Made by a program: the position numbers and the translations under genes. From UBA668 sp049318165 (GTDB taxonomy: Bacteria; Actinomycetota; Acidimicrobiia; Acidimicrobiales; Ilumatobacteraceae), in NCBI GenBank assembly GCA_049318165.1, contig JBMOGW010000081.1, forward strand, positions 1-13,978: a DNA stretch of 13,978 nt. Direction: 5' to 3'. The notes under the pieces are model-generated. The model searched no databases and had not been told where the DNA came from. It saw only the letters and a list, made by a program, of their open reading frames with translations. Of this stretch, positions 1 through 6,566 are shown one piece after another. Each line of letters starts with the position of its first letter. The first letter of the stretch is position 1.

Positions 1-42
1 CGGAGGGAGCAGCCGAAGCGAAGCGGAGGCCAGTCCCGACCA

Positions 43-615
43 CTAGAACGGGCTGAGGCCCATGCGGTTGCGCACGCTGATGCCTTCGCCGACGTGGGCG
101 TTGCCGTGGCCGATGACGGGCCACTGCACGAACCACCACAGCGGCTTGTCGCGCCACATGCCGTACAGCCACGGCAGGTCGGTCTCGGCGAGCGCGGCGT
201 GGCGGGTGAGCAGGGTGCCGCTGTCGGGCACGTGGTCCAGCACCGGGGTGGCGAGCGGCTCGAGCCAGGCCTGGGTGGCGTCGAACACCGCGTGCACGTA
301 ATCCAGCAGCGGCTCAGGGGTCACCGAGGCGCTGATCGCCGGGTCTTCCTTCTCGGCCAGCCCGGCACCGGCCGGGGCGGCGCCGAGCCCGAGCGCGTCG
401 CGGTGCTGCAGGTAGAGGGCGTCGTGGGCGCGGGCGACGGCCGTGACGGCCAGGTCCTGGTGGCGGGCGATGTGCAGCAGCAGGTGGGTCAGCGTGCTGC
501 CGCCGCCGTCGGCCGGTTCGTGCCAGCGTTCGATGGGCACCAGCCGGACCACGGAGTCGAACAGCTTGGTGCGTACGCCGGCCAGGTCGGTCAGCATCCA
601 CTGGTGCAGGTCCAT
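43..615 (-). CDS. DinB-like (DinB/YfiT fold) metal-binding protein
   Basis: A 190-residue cytoplasmic protein with no signal peptide. It has the histidine layout of the DinB/YfiT four-helix-bundle superfamily: H44, H48 and H52 in the first long helix region (THLLLHIARH), and the pair H170/H174 in WPVIGHGNAHVGE near the C-terminus. In this superfamily three histidines bind a divalent metal, and many actinobacterial members are thiol (mycothiol or bacillithiol) S-transferases or stress proteins. The substrate cannot be told from sequence. The ATG at 613-615 is chosen because a TACGGT -10 box lies 6 nt upstream, giving a leaderless mRNA. The gene stands alone and diverges from the rpsF cluster. 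Family assignment is fairly firm; function is open. Confidence 0.75.
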   Translation of the reverse strand: MDLHQWMLTDLAGVRTKLFDSVVRLVPIERWHEPADGGGSTLTHLLLHIARHQDLAVTAVARAHDALYLQHRDALGLGAAPAGAGLAEKEDPAISASVTPEPLLDYVHAVFDATQAWLEPLATPVLDHVPDSGTLLTRHAALAETDLPWLYGMWRDKPLWWFVQWPVIGHGNAHVGEGISVRNRMGLSPF

Positions 616-621
616 GACCGG

Positions 622-627
622 ACCGTA
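622..627 (-). promoter_or_regulatory. Putative leaderless -10 box for the DinB-like gene
   Basis: On the minus strand TACGGT is followed by 6 nt and then the ATG at 615. It fits the actinobacterial TANNNT -10, placing the transcription start at or next to the start codon. There is no Shine-Dalgarno in front of the gene and no clear -35. Confidence 0.5.
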
Positions 628-670
628 CCCGTCGGCCCGGCCGCCCGCGAACCCTGTCGCACCCCCTGCG

Positions 671-710
671 TAGGGTCCCTGGCATGGACGTTCGGATCCG
701 CCGCTACACT
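671..710 (+). promoter_or_regulatory. Two candidate -10 boxes for the rpsF cluster
   Basis: TAGGGT at 671-676 lies 7 nt before an ATG at 684 and would start a leaderless mRNA for the small upstream ORF. TACACT at 705-710 would start transcription near 717 and give a leader of about 68 nt that carries the two hairpins and the rpsF Shine-Dalgarno. Neither has a good -35: ATGGAC at 684-689 is 15 nt before the second box. Both are motif-based guesses and either or both may be used. Confidence 0.4.
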
Positions 711-788
711 TGCCCGGTCATATTGGCCCTGCCCCAGCACGGGGCCCCGGGAAGCCCCCGGGTCCGAAGGGAGGAATCACACGCATGA
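684..788 (+). CDS. Possible 34-codon leader ORF overlapping the rpsF start
   Basis: An ATG at 684, 7 nt after a TAGGGT -10 motif, opens a 34-codon frame. It begins MDVRIRRYTC and ends in REESHA, and is rich in Arg, Pro and Gly. The stop TGA (786-788) overlaps the rpsF ATG (785-787) as ATGA, the arrangement used for translational coupling. The reading frame runs through both leader hairpins and the rpsF Shine-Dalgarno, so a translating ribosome would open these structures. I recognise no homologue. About three quarters of third positions are G or C, no more than expected by chance here, so it may be a non-coding coincidence. The start placement and exact overlap are the only support. Confidence 0.35.
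   Translation: MDVRIRRYTCPVILALPQHGAPGSPRVRREESHA
731..774 (+). promoter_or_regulatory. rpsF leader: tandem hairpins and Shine-Dalgarno, possible S6:S18 autoregulatory site
   Basis: Two perfect hairpins stand side by side. The first is GCCCC (731-735), loop AGCAC, GGGGC (741-745). The second is CCCGGG (746-751), loop AAGCC, CCCGGG (757-762). They are followed at once by a CCG (764-766) and the strong Shine-Dalgarno AAGGGAGG (767-774). In many bacteria the S6:S18 complex binds a structured rpsF leader containing a CCG element close to the ribosome site to repress its own operon. rpsF and rpsR lie together here, so this is a reasonable but unproven counterpart. The exact consensus fold was not matched. 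Confidence 0.4.
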
Positions 789-1114
789 TGCGTGCCTACG
801 AACTCATGGTCATCTTCGAAGGTGATCTCGACGAGCCGGTGGCTCAGGGATGGGTGAAGACCATCTCCGATGCGATCGCGAAGGCCGGTGGCAACGTCCA
901 CGGCAAGCCCGACTGGTGGGGGAAGCGTCAGTTCGCCTACCCGATCAACAAGAAGGAGTACGGCTACTACGTCGTCTTCAACCTGTTGGCCCCGGGTGGT
1001 TCGCTCGACGAGCTCGAGCGGTCGTTCCGTATCGCTGACGATGTCGTCCGCCACAAGTTGCTGCGACTCCCGGATGCCGAGGCGGCTCGCCGCGGCCTGA
1101 CGGTCGCCGCCTGA
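785..1114 (+). CDS. rpsF: 30S ribosomal protein S6
   Basis: The 109-residue protein is bS6 of normal length. It opens with the family-typical MRAYELMVIFEGDL strand and carries WWGKRQFAYPINKKEYGYYVVFNL, followed by the DELERSFRIADDVVRHKLLR helix. S6 binds the 16S rRNA platform as a heterodimer with S18, whose gene is two cistrons downstream. Start choice: the reading frame stays open to 710, but the Shine-Dalgarno AAGGGAGG (767-774) ends 10 nt before the ATG at 785, and the protein then begins MMRAYEL. The next ATG (788) is a possible alternative. It is the first gene of the rpsF-ssb-rpsR-rplI set, with 40 nt to ssb. Confidence 0.97.
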   Translation: MMRAYELMVIFEGDLDEPVAQGWVKTISDAIAKAGGNVHGKPDWWGKRQFAYPINKKEYGYYVVFNLLAPGGSLDELERSFRIADDVVRHKLLRLPDAEAARRGLTVAA

Positions 1115-1154
1115 CCCGCACCGGCCTCACCGCCGTTTCCGCAAAGGAGCCATC

Positions 1155-1604
1155 ATGGCCGACAGCACCGTCACCATCGTGGGCAATCTCACCCGTGATC
1201 CCGAACTCCGCTTCACTTCCGGTGGGCGCGGCCAGGCGAGCTTCGGCGTCGCCGTCAGCCGTCGCTACCAGGTGAACAACGAGTGGCAGGAGCAGACCTC
1301 GTTCTTCAACGTGGTCGCGTGGGGCACGCTCGGCGAGAACGCCGCAGCTTCCCTCACCAAGGGCACCCGCATCATCGTCACCGGTCGACTCGAGCAGCGC
1401 TCGTACGAGACCAAGGAAGGCGAGAAGCGTTCGGTGGTCGAGATCATCGCCGATGAGATCGGTCCGTCGCTGCGGTGGGCCCGCGCCGAGGTCGAGCGCA
1501 TCGCTCGCGATGGCGGCCAGGGCGGCGGAAGCCAGGGCGGCGGCAACAGCGGTGGCTTCAACCGTGCGCCGGACCCGGTGTACGGCGACGAAGAGCCGTT
1601 CTGA
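1155..1604 (+). CDS. ssb: Single-stranded DNA-binding protein
   Basis: A 149-residue SSB. Residues 1 to about 110 form the OB fold (DSTVTIVGNLTRDPELRFTS at the start, then SFFNVVAWGTLGENAA and TRIIVTGRLEQRSYET). It is followed by a Gly/Gln-rich flexible linker (GGQGGGSQGGGNSGG) and ends in an acidic tip, YGDEEPF. This tip is the docking motif that recruits replication and repair partners. SSB coats single-stranded DNA at forks. A strong AAAGGAG (1143-1149) sits 5 nt before the ATG. Its place between the two S6/S18 genes is the classic bacterial arrangement. Linker and tail are of normal length for actinobacteria. Confidence 0.97.
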   Translation: MADSTVTIVGNLTRDPELRFTSGGRGQASFGVAVSRRYQVNNEWQEQTSFFNVVAWGTLGENAAASLTKGTRIIVTGRLEQRSYETKEGEKRSVVEIIADEIGPSLRWARAEVERIARDGGQGGGSQGGGNSGGFNRAPDPVYGDEEPF

Positions 1605-1635
1605 CCCCCACTCGAGATTTCACGAAAGACCAACG

Positions 1636-2064
1636 ATGACCAGCAAGAAGAACACCAAGCAGCGTTCCCCCAAGGACGCGAACCCGAAGAAGATCAAGAA
1701 GAAGACCAGCATCCTGGTGTCCGACAAGGTCGAGTACATCGACTACAAGGACGTCAACCTGCTCACCCGTTTCGTGAGCGACCGGTCCAAGATCCGCAAC
1801 CGCCGTGTCACCGGCAACAGCGTCCAGCAGCAGCGCGAGATCGCCAACGCGATCAAGAACTCGCGTGAGATGGCCCTGATGCCGTACACCAAGCGTGTCG
1901 CCCAGACCCGTACCGGCCGTGGCGGCCGCGACGGTGGCGAGCGTGGCGAGCGCGGCCCGCGTGCCGATCGTGATCAGGTGCAGGCGAGCCAGGTCGAGAG
2001 CGCCGAGGTCGAAGAGCTCGAGCTCGACGAGACCGAGGGCACCGAGTCGGAAGTGGAGGCCTGA
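1636..2064 (+). CDS. rpsR: 30S ribosomal protein S18 with long acidic C-terminal extension
   Basis: The bS18 core spans about residues 27-90 (IDYKDVNLL, RSKIRNRRVTGN, QQQREIANAIKNSREMALMPY). It binds 16S rRNA together with S6. Two things are unusual. First, length: 142 residues against roughly 75-95 usually, with a Lys-rich N-terminal stretch (1-26) and a C-terminal extension. That extension is first RG/RGG-rich (91-112) and then strongly acidic (about 115-142, ending SEVEA). Second, the CxxC cysteines before IDYKDV and the later cysteine in GNC of zinc-binding S18 are replaced (SILVSDKVEY, GNSVQQQ), so this is the zinc-free C- type. The ATG at 1636 has only a weak GAAAGA upstream. The preceding open stretch in the same frame is a shadow of ssb. 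Confidence 0.95.
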   Translation: MTSKKNTKQRSPKDANPKKIKKKTSILVSDKVEYIDYKDVNLLTRFVSDRSKIRNRRVTGNSVQQQREIANAIKNSREMALMPYTKRVAQTRTGRGGRDGGERGERGPRADRDQVQASQVESAEVEELELDETEGTESEVEA

Positions 2065-2067
2065 GTC

Positions 2068-2511
2068 ATGAAGGTCATTCTCCGCTCCGATCTCCAGGGT
2101 CTCGGCAAGCGCGGCGACATCGTCGAGGTCTCCGAGGGCCATGCCCGCAACTTCCTCCTGCCGAAGGGCCACGCCATCCCGGCGTCCGACGGCGCGGTCG
2201 CCCAGGCCACCGCGATGCGTCGTGCACGTGACCTGCGTGATGCCCAGGATCGCGAAGGCGCTCAGGCCATCGCCTCGAAGCTCGTCGCCACCACCATCAC
2301 CATCAAGGTGAAGGCCGGCGCCGAGGGTCGTCTGTTCGGTTCCGTGACGGCTGCCGACGTGGCCGCCGCCATCCACGACCAGGCGAACATCGACCTCGAC
2401 CGCCGCAAGCTGACGGTCGACCACATCAAGACCACCGGCACCCACCAGGTGCACGCCAAGCTGCACTCCGACGTGGAGTTCCCGATCACCCTCGAGGTCC
2501 TCGGGAAGTAG
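2068..2511 (+). CDS. rplI: 50S ribosomal protein L9
   Basis: The 147-residue protein is a full-length bL9. It has the N-terminal RNA-binding domain starting MKVILRSDLQGLGKRGDIVEV with the GHARNFLLPKGHA signature, a long linking helix (about 45-75), and a C-terminal domain (EGRLFGSVTAADVAAAI, then ITLEVLGK at the end). L9 binds 23S rRNA near the L1 stalk and helps keep the reading frame. It starts 3 nt after the rpsR stop. Its Shine-Dalgarno (GTGGAGG, near 2053) is inside the rpsR end, so the two are probably translationally coupled. A terminator-like hairpin follows 29 nt after the stop. Confidence 0.97.
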   Translation: MKVILRSDLQGLGKRGDIVEVSEGHARNFLLPKGHAIPASDGAVAQATAMRRARDLRDAQDREGAQAIASKLVATTITIKVKAGAEGRLFGSVTAADVAAAIHDQANIDLDRRKLTVDHIKTTGTHQVHAKLHSDVEFPITLEVLGK

Positions 2512-2521
2512 ACCCTCACGG

Positions 2522-2646
2522 TCACCCACAGGGTTGCCCACAGCCCCGGCGTACCTGCTGAGCGCAGGTGCCCGGGGCTGTGTTGTCCCCGCAAACAACT
2601 AGTTGTCCACAACCCGTCCCCAGGTAATCGGGTCTAGCGATCCACA
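2522..2646 (+). promoter_or_regulatory. DnaA-box-like cluster and palindromes upstream of dnaB
   Basis: TTGTCCACA at 2603-2611 is an exact match to the DnaA box of high-GC actinobacteria. Three weaker copies in the same orientation surround it: TCACCCACA (2522-2530), TTGCCCACA (2534-2542) and CGATCCACA (2638-2646). The strong box overlaps a 12-bp perfect palindrome ACAACTAGTTGT (2595-2606). GTTGTCC recurs at 2582 and 2602, 20 bp apart. A dnaB promoter should lie here. TTGTCC (2603) with TAATCG (2625) is a weak candidate pair, 16 nt apart. The dnaB Shine-Dalgarno AAGGTG is at 2660-2665. Confidence 0.45.
2541..2580 (+). terminator. Hairpin terminator candidate after rplI
   Basis: A long GC-rich inverted repeat: CAGCCCCGG (2541-2549) pairs with CCGGGGCTG (2572-2580), and ACCTGC (2553-2558) pairs with GCAGGT (2564-2569) around the 5-nt loop TGAGC, with a small internal bulge. 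It is followed by TGTTGT rather than a true T run, so termination may be partial. It separates the ribosomal protein genes from dnaB. Confidence 0.6.
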
Positions 2647-2673
2647 GGCCCGCCACGGCAAGGTGCGTGCGTC

Positions 2674-5319
2674 ATGTCCGACTTCCGTAGCAACCAGTCC
2701 TCCGCCCGCCGCGTCGAGGCGCGGGTGCCACCCCACAACCTCCATGCCGAGGAGAGCCTGCTGGGTGCGCTCCTGTTGTCGCGCGAGGTGGTCAACCAGG
2801 TCGGCGAGCTCGGCCTCCACGTCGAGCACTTCTACAAGCCGGCGCACCAGCACATCTACTCGGCGATCAAGGGTCTGATGGCAGGCGGCAACGCGGTCGA
2901 CATCGTCACCGTGGCCGACGAGCTGCGCCGAAACGGCCTGCTCGAGGACATCGGCGGCGCGCAGAGTCTGAACGAGCTGCAGAACGCCACGCCGGCCATC
3001 TCCAATGCGGCGCGTTACGCCAAGATCGTCCAGGACACGGCGGTGTTGCGCAAGCTGATCAGTGTCGCCGGCGAGATCACCGAGATCGCCTACATGGAGC
3101 CGGACGACGTCACCAAGGCGCTCGACGAGGCCGAGACCAAGGTGTTCGAGGTGGCCGAAGACCGCGTGGTCGATTCCACCCGGCCGCTGTCCGACCTGCT
3201 GCCGATCGCGATGGACCAGCTGCAGGAGACGTACGACCGCGGCGACACCATCACCGGCGTCGCCACCGGCTTCAACGACCTCGACGAGATCCTCTCCGGC
3301 CTCCAGCCGAGCACCCTCAACATCGTCGGTGCGAGGCCAGCGATGGGCAAGTGCGTGGCGTGGGACACCCCGATCGTCGACCCGAGCACCGGCGCGGTGC
3401 GCACCGCCGCCGAGGTCTTCGACGGTGCGTTCGGTGGCCCGTCGGTCCGGCTGCTGTCGCTCGACGACGAGGCGTCGCTCGTCGAGACCGAGGCCAGCCA
3501 TCTGCTCGACGATGGCGTCAAGCCGGTGTTCCTGGTCGAGACGCGTTCCGGTCGACGAATCCGCATCACCGCGCCGCACCCGCTGCTCTCCGCGCACGGG
3601 TGGCGCCCGCTCGAGCAACTCCAGGTCGGCGACCTCATCGCCGCACCGGCGATCCTCCCGATCTTCGGCGACCAAGCCCTGCCCGACGCCGAGGTCGACC
3701 TGCTCGCCCTGCTGATCGGTGACGGCTCCATCGGGCCGAACGTCGGGACACCTGCACTCACCGTCGGCCTGCCGGAGTTGCTCGAGGCGGCGACGGTCGC
3801 GGCTCGCTCGCTGGGAGCCGACCTGACGTGGAACGCTCCCGCGGGGAAGGCGGCGACGTATCGGATCTCCGCCGGCCGTGCCGGCGGCAAGCCGAACCCG
3901 GTCACCGAGATGCTCCGCCGCCACGGCGCATGGGGATGCAACGCCCACGACAAACGGGTGCCGGCAGCGATCTTCACGGCGCCGAGGCGCCAGGTGGCGC
4001 GGTTCCTCAACCTGCTGTTCGCCACCGACGGCTCCGCCACCGTGGCCCGAGCCGGCTACGCACGAGTCTCGTTCGGCACCGTCAGCGAGCAACTGTCGCT
4101 CGATGTGATGCACCTGCTGCTTCGGTTCGGTATCCGCGCGAAGCGGCGTACCCGTTCGGTGAAGTACGGGGACGAACGCCGACGCGCGTTCGAGGTCGAA
4201 ATCATGGACGGCCGATCGATGGCGGCGTTCTGCAGCGAGATCGGCATCCTCGGCAAGGAGGCGGCCGTCGCCGCGGTGGCGGCGAAGGCCGCCGCGACGC
4301 CGGTGGGTCAGTACACCATCGACACGCTGCCGGTGGAGGTGTGGGACGACGTCGTGAAGGCGAAGGGCGAGCGCAGCTGGGCCGACATCAGCGCCGCCGC
4401 CGGCAAGCCGCGCAGCCACAACTGGCATCCGTACCGCCGTCGCCCGCGACGCGAGACGATCGCGTTGCTGGCCGAGGTCCTCGATGACGACCGTCTGCGC
4501 TGGTGGGCATCGCCCGCAATGACCTGGGACCGCATCACGGCCATCACGCCCGCCGGCACCGACCGCGTCATCGACTTCACCGTGCCCGAGCTGCACAACT
4601 TCGTCGCCGCCGATCTCTACGTGCACAACACGGCGTTGGGGTTGGGCATCGCGACGAACGTGGCGAAGACGACGCACAAGCCGGTGCTCGTGTTCTCGTT
4701 GGAAATGGGCCATGCCGAGCTCACCCAGCGAATCCTGTCCAGCGAGGCCGAGGTGGAGTCGCAGAAGCTGCGCACCGGCCGCCTGCAGGAGGCCGACTGG
4801 ACGAAGATCGGCCGTGCGATCAACCGCATCGACACCATCCCGCTGTATCTCGACGACAACCCGCGCGTCACGGTGATGGAGATCCGCGCCAAGGCGCGGC
4901 GCATCAAGGCCCGCCACGGTGGCCTGGGCATGATCCTCATCGACTATCTCCAACTGATGAGCGGCGGTTCGAACTCCGAGAACCGCCAGTTGGAGGTCAG
5001 CGAGATCAGCCGTGGCCTGAAGATTCTGGCCCGTGAACTCGACGTGCCGATCGTGGCGCTCAGCCAGCTGAGCCGAACGCTGGAGAGCCGCGCCGACAAG
5101 CGGCCGATGCTCGCCGACCTCCGTGAGTCCGGCTCGCTCGAGCAGGACGCCGACGTCGTGATGTTCCTGTACCGCGACGAGGTCTACAACCGCGACTCGC
5201 CCGACAAGGCGTCGGCCGAGCTGATCATCGCCAAGCACCGTTCCGGTCCCACCGGCGTGGCGCGCTTGGTGTTCCGCGGTCAGTACACCAAGTTCGGCAA
5301 CGCAGCGCGCAGCGTCTGA
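2674..5319 (+). CDS. dnaB: Replicative DNA helicase DnaB, intein-containing precursor
   Basis: The precursor is 881 residues. After removal of a 426-residue intein (227-652) the exteins join to a normal 455-residue DnaB, the hexameric helicase that unwinds the fork and recruits primase. Seen: the N-terminal domain (VPPHNLHAEESLLGALLLS, from about residue 18), and the RecA-type domain with Walker A GARPAMGK (219-226) completed by T653. Also seen are FSLEMGHAEL, Walker B MILIDYLQLM (D757) and LADLRESGSLEQDADVVMFLYR. The intein sits inside the ATP site, so the unspliced precursor should be inactive. The ATG at 2674 has AAGGTG about 8 nt upstream. Location after rplI is typical. A YdeI-like gene follows after 20 nt. 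Confidence 0.97.
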   Translation: MSDFRSNQSSARRVEARVPPHNLHAEESLLGALLLSREVVNQVGELGLHVEHFYKPAHQHIYSAIKGLMAGGNAVDIVTVADELRRNGLLEDIGGAQSLNELQNATPAISNAARYAKIVQDTAVLRKLISVAGEITEIAYMEPDDVTKALDEAETKVFEVAEDRVVDSTRPLSDLLPIAMDQLQETYDRGDTITGVATGFNDLDEILSGLQPSTLNIVGARPAMGKCVAWDTPIVDPSTGAVRTAAEVFDGAFGGPSVRLLSLDDEASLVETEASHLLDDGVKPVFLVETRSGRRIRITAPHPLLSAHGWRPLEQLQVGDLIAAPAILPIFGDQALPDAEVDLLALLIGDGSIGPNVGTPALTVGLPELLEAATVAARSLGADLTWNAPAGKAATYRISAGRAGGKPNPVTEMLRRHGAWGCNAHDKRVPAAIFTAPRRQVARFLNLLFATDGSATVARAGYARVSFGTVSEQLSLDVMHLLLRFGIRAKRRTRSVKYGDERRRAFEVEIMDGRSMAAFCSEIGILGKEAAVAAVAAKAAATPVGQYTIDTLPVEVWDDVVKAKGERSWADISAAAGKPRSHNWHPYRRRPRRETIALLAEVLDDDRLRWWASPAMTWDRITAITPAGTDRVIDFTVPELHNFVAADLYVHNTALGLGIATNVAKTTHKPVLVFSLEMGHAELTQRILSSEAEVESQKLRTGRLQEADWTKIGRAINRIDTIPLYLDDNPRVTVMEIRAKARRIKARHGGLGMILIDYLQLMSGGSNSENRQLEVSEISRGLKILARELDVPIVALSQLSRTLESRADKRPMLADLRESGSLEQDADVVMFLYRDEVYNRDSPDKASAELIIAKHRSGPTGVARLVFRGQYTKFGNAARSV
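3352..4629 (+). mobile_element. DnaB intein with LAGLIDADG homing endonuclease, P-loop insertion site
   Basis: An in-frame insert of 426 residues between K226 and T653 of the precursor. Splicing residues are all present: C227 (CVAWDTPIV, block A), T299 and H302 in ITAPHPLL (block B), RVIDFTVPELHNFVAADL (block F), and H651-N652 at the end with T653 as +1 nucleophile. Splicing is therefore expected to be active. The two endonuclease motifs LLALLIGDG (343-351) and FLNLLFATDG (444-453) keep their acidic residues D350 and D452, so homing activity may be intact. A region of about 560-620 (SWADISAAAGKPRS onward) looks like an extra DNA-contact module. The GK/T P-loop is, as I recall, the site also used by mycobacterial DnaB inteins. 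Confidence 0.95.
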
Positions 5320-5339
5320 CCGGTCGGGGGACGGCGCCG

Positions 5340-5951
5340 ATGGCCAAGCCCGAGCTCGAGGAACTGGTGGTGGCGGATGCCGTTGCGTTGCGTCGCTGGC
5401 TGGCCGCGAACCACGACGCGTCGCCCGGCGTGTGGTTGGCGCTCACCAAGAAGGGCGGCACCGCCACGACGCTGACGTGGCAGGAGGCGGTGGACGAGGC
5501 GCTGTGCATCGGGTGGATCGACGGCCAGGCGCGCCGCCGCGACGAGATGACGTCGTCGGTCCGCTACACGCCGCGCGGCAAGCGGAGCATGTGGTCGCAG
5601 CGCAACGTCACCAACTACGAACGGCTCGACGCGGCGGGACTCATCCTGCCGCCGGGTCGCGCCGCCGCCGATGCGGCGAAGGCCGACGGTCGCTGGGCCG
5701 CGGCGTACGCGCCGTCGTCAGAGGCCGAGGTGCCGGCCGATCTGCTGGCCGCGATCGCCGCGGTGCCCGAGGCGCAGGCGATGTTCGACGTGTTGACGAA
5801 GACCAATCGCTACGCGTTCATCCATCGCCTCGGTTCGGTGAAACGCCCCGAGACGCGTGCCCGCAAGCTCGAGGAGTTCGTCGCGATGCTCGCCCGCCAC
5901 GAGAGCGTCTACCCGCAGAAGGCGCGTCCGACGACCCCGCCGGCCGAGTGA
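5340..5951 (+). CDS. YdeI/OmdA-like protein (OmpD-associated family)
   Basis: A 203-residue soluble protein with the family signatures WLALTKKGG, the strongly conserved EALCIGWIDGQ (54-63) and RYTPRGKRSMWSQRNV (75-90). The C-terminal helix region around KTNRYAFIHRLGSVKRPETRARKLEEFVAML is also typical. In proteobacteria such proteins are linked to outer-membrane porin control and peptide resistance. That role cannot carry over directly to an actinobacterium, and the biochemical function is unknown. GGGGGA at 5326-5331 is 8 nt before the ATG. With only 20 nt after dnaB it is probably co-transcribed. Its end is 3 nt from the end of the convergent VOC gene. No catalytic residues are assigned. Confidence 0.8.
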   Translation: MAKPELEELVVADAVALRRWLAANHDASPGVWLALTKKGGTATTLTWQEAVDEALCIGWIDGQARRRDEMTSSVRYTPRGKRSMWSQRNVTNYERLDAAGLILPPGRAAADAAKADGRWAAAYAPSSEAEVPADLLAAIAAVPEAQAMFDVLTKTNRYAFIHRLGSVKRPETRARKLEEFVAMLARHESVYPQKARPTTPPAE

Positions 5952-5954
5952 TGG

Positions 5955-6518
5955 TCAGTCGCCGGCGACGGGCTCGGGGACTTCGAGCGGGCCCCACACC
6001 TCGACCTTGGGCTCGTGGTCCTCGAGCGGCGGCGCAGGGTGGGCCACCCATTCGAGGGCCTGGGCCTTCTCCTCGTCGCTGAAGGGGCGCTTCGTCCAAC
6101 AGAACTCGACCATGTTGTTCGATGGGTCGCGGATGTAGATGCTGACGCAGAAGTCGTGGTCGATCTCGAGCACGGTGTAGCCGTGGGTGCGCCAGCGGTC
6201 GCGGTGGCGGTGCAGTTCATCCATCGTCGGCGCGTCGAACGCGATGTGGTTCACCCACCACGGCAGGCCGGTGGCCTCGTTCACATCGGACTTGAAGTCG
6301 CGGCCGATCTTCGAGTCGTGGATGTCCCAGAACGCCATCATCCCGGTCTCACCGTTCGGCGACTCGTCGGTGGCGTAGAAGAAGTGCTTGCTGAAACCGG
6401 TGCCGTCGGGCGTCGGCGTGGTGTTCACCTTCACCAGGTGGAAGCCCATCACCTCGGAGTAGAAGCGGTGCGTGGCGGCCGCGTCGTGCGTGGCCAGTGC
6501 GACGTGGTGGAAACCCAT
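5955..6518 (-). CDS. VOC-superfamily protein (glyoxalase/extradiol dioxygenase-like)
   Basis: 187 residues with two beta-alpha-beta-beta-beta modules of the vicinal-oxygen-chelate fold: FHHVALATHDAAATHRFYSEVMGF at the start and WWVNHIAFDAPTMDEL from about 87. H5, H91 and E138 (in NNMVEFCW) sit at the three metal-ligand positions of extradiol dioxygenases and glyoxalases, so metal-dependent activity is plausible. IYIRDPSNNMVEF is the usual second-module signature. About 45 C-terminal residues beyond the fold are Pro/Glu-rich. The substrate is not known. An AAGACT -10-like box lies 6 nt before the ATG. The membrane-protein gene upstream on the same strand ends 48 nt away, so co-transcription is also possible. 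Confidence 0.8.
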   Translation of the reverse strand: MGFHHVALATHDAAATHRFYSEVMGFHLVKVNTTPTPDGTGFSKHFFYATDESPNGETGMMAFWDIHDSKIGRDFKSDVNEATGLPWWVNHIAFDAPTMDELHRHRDRWRTHGYTVLEIDHDFCVSIYIRDPSNNMVEFCWTKRPFSDEEKAQALEWVAHPAPPLEDHEPKVEVWGPLEVPEPVAGD

Positions 6519-6524
6519 GTGCGC

Positions 6525-6530
6525 AGTCTT
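6525..6530 (-). promoter_or_regulatory. Possible leaderless -10 box for the VOC gene
   Basis: AAGACT on the minus strand is followed by 6 nt and the ATG at 6518. It matches the conserved A and T of TANNNT but not the first T. A purine-rich GGTGGA just upstream could instead act as a distant ribosome site on a longer transcript. Confidence 0.3.
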
Positions 6531-6566
6531 CCACCGACGACGGTGCCCGCTGTCACCCAGGGGTCA

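Noticed and set aside
1..42. GA-rich sequence (GAAGCGAAGCGGA) at the window edge
   Set aside because: Too short to assign; could be the end of an element or plain spacer. No gene seen.
2599..5238. Open frame of 879 codons on the minus strand across dnaB and its intein
   Set aside because: It is a shadow of the strong GC-rich third-position bias of dnaB. It spans exteins and intein alike, and its translation is low-complexity Asp/Arg/Val/Leu-rich with no known motif.
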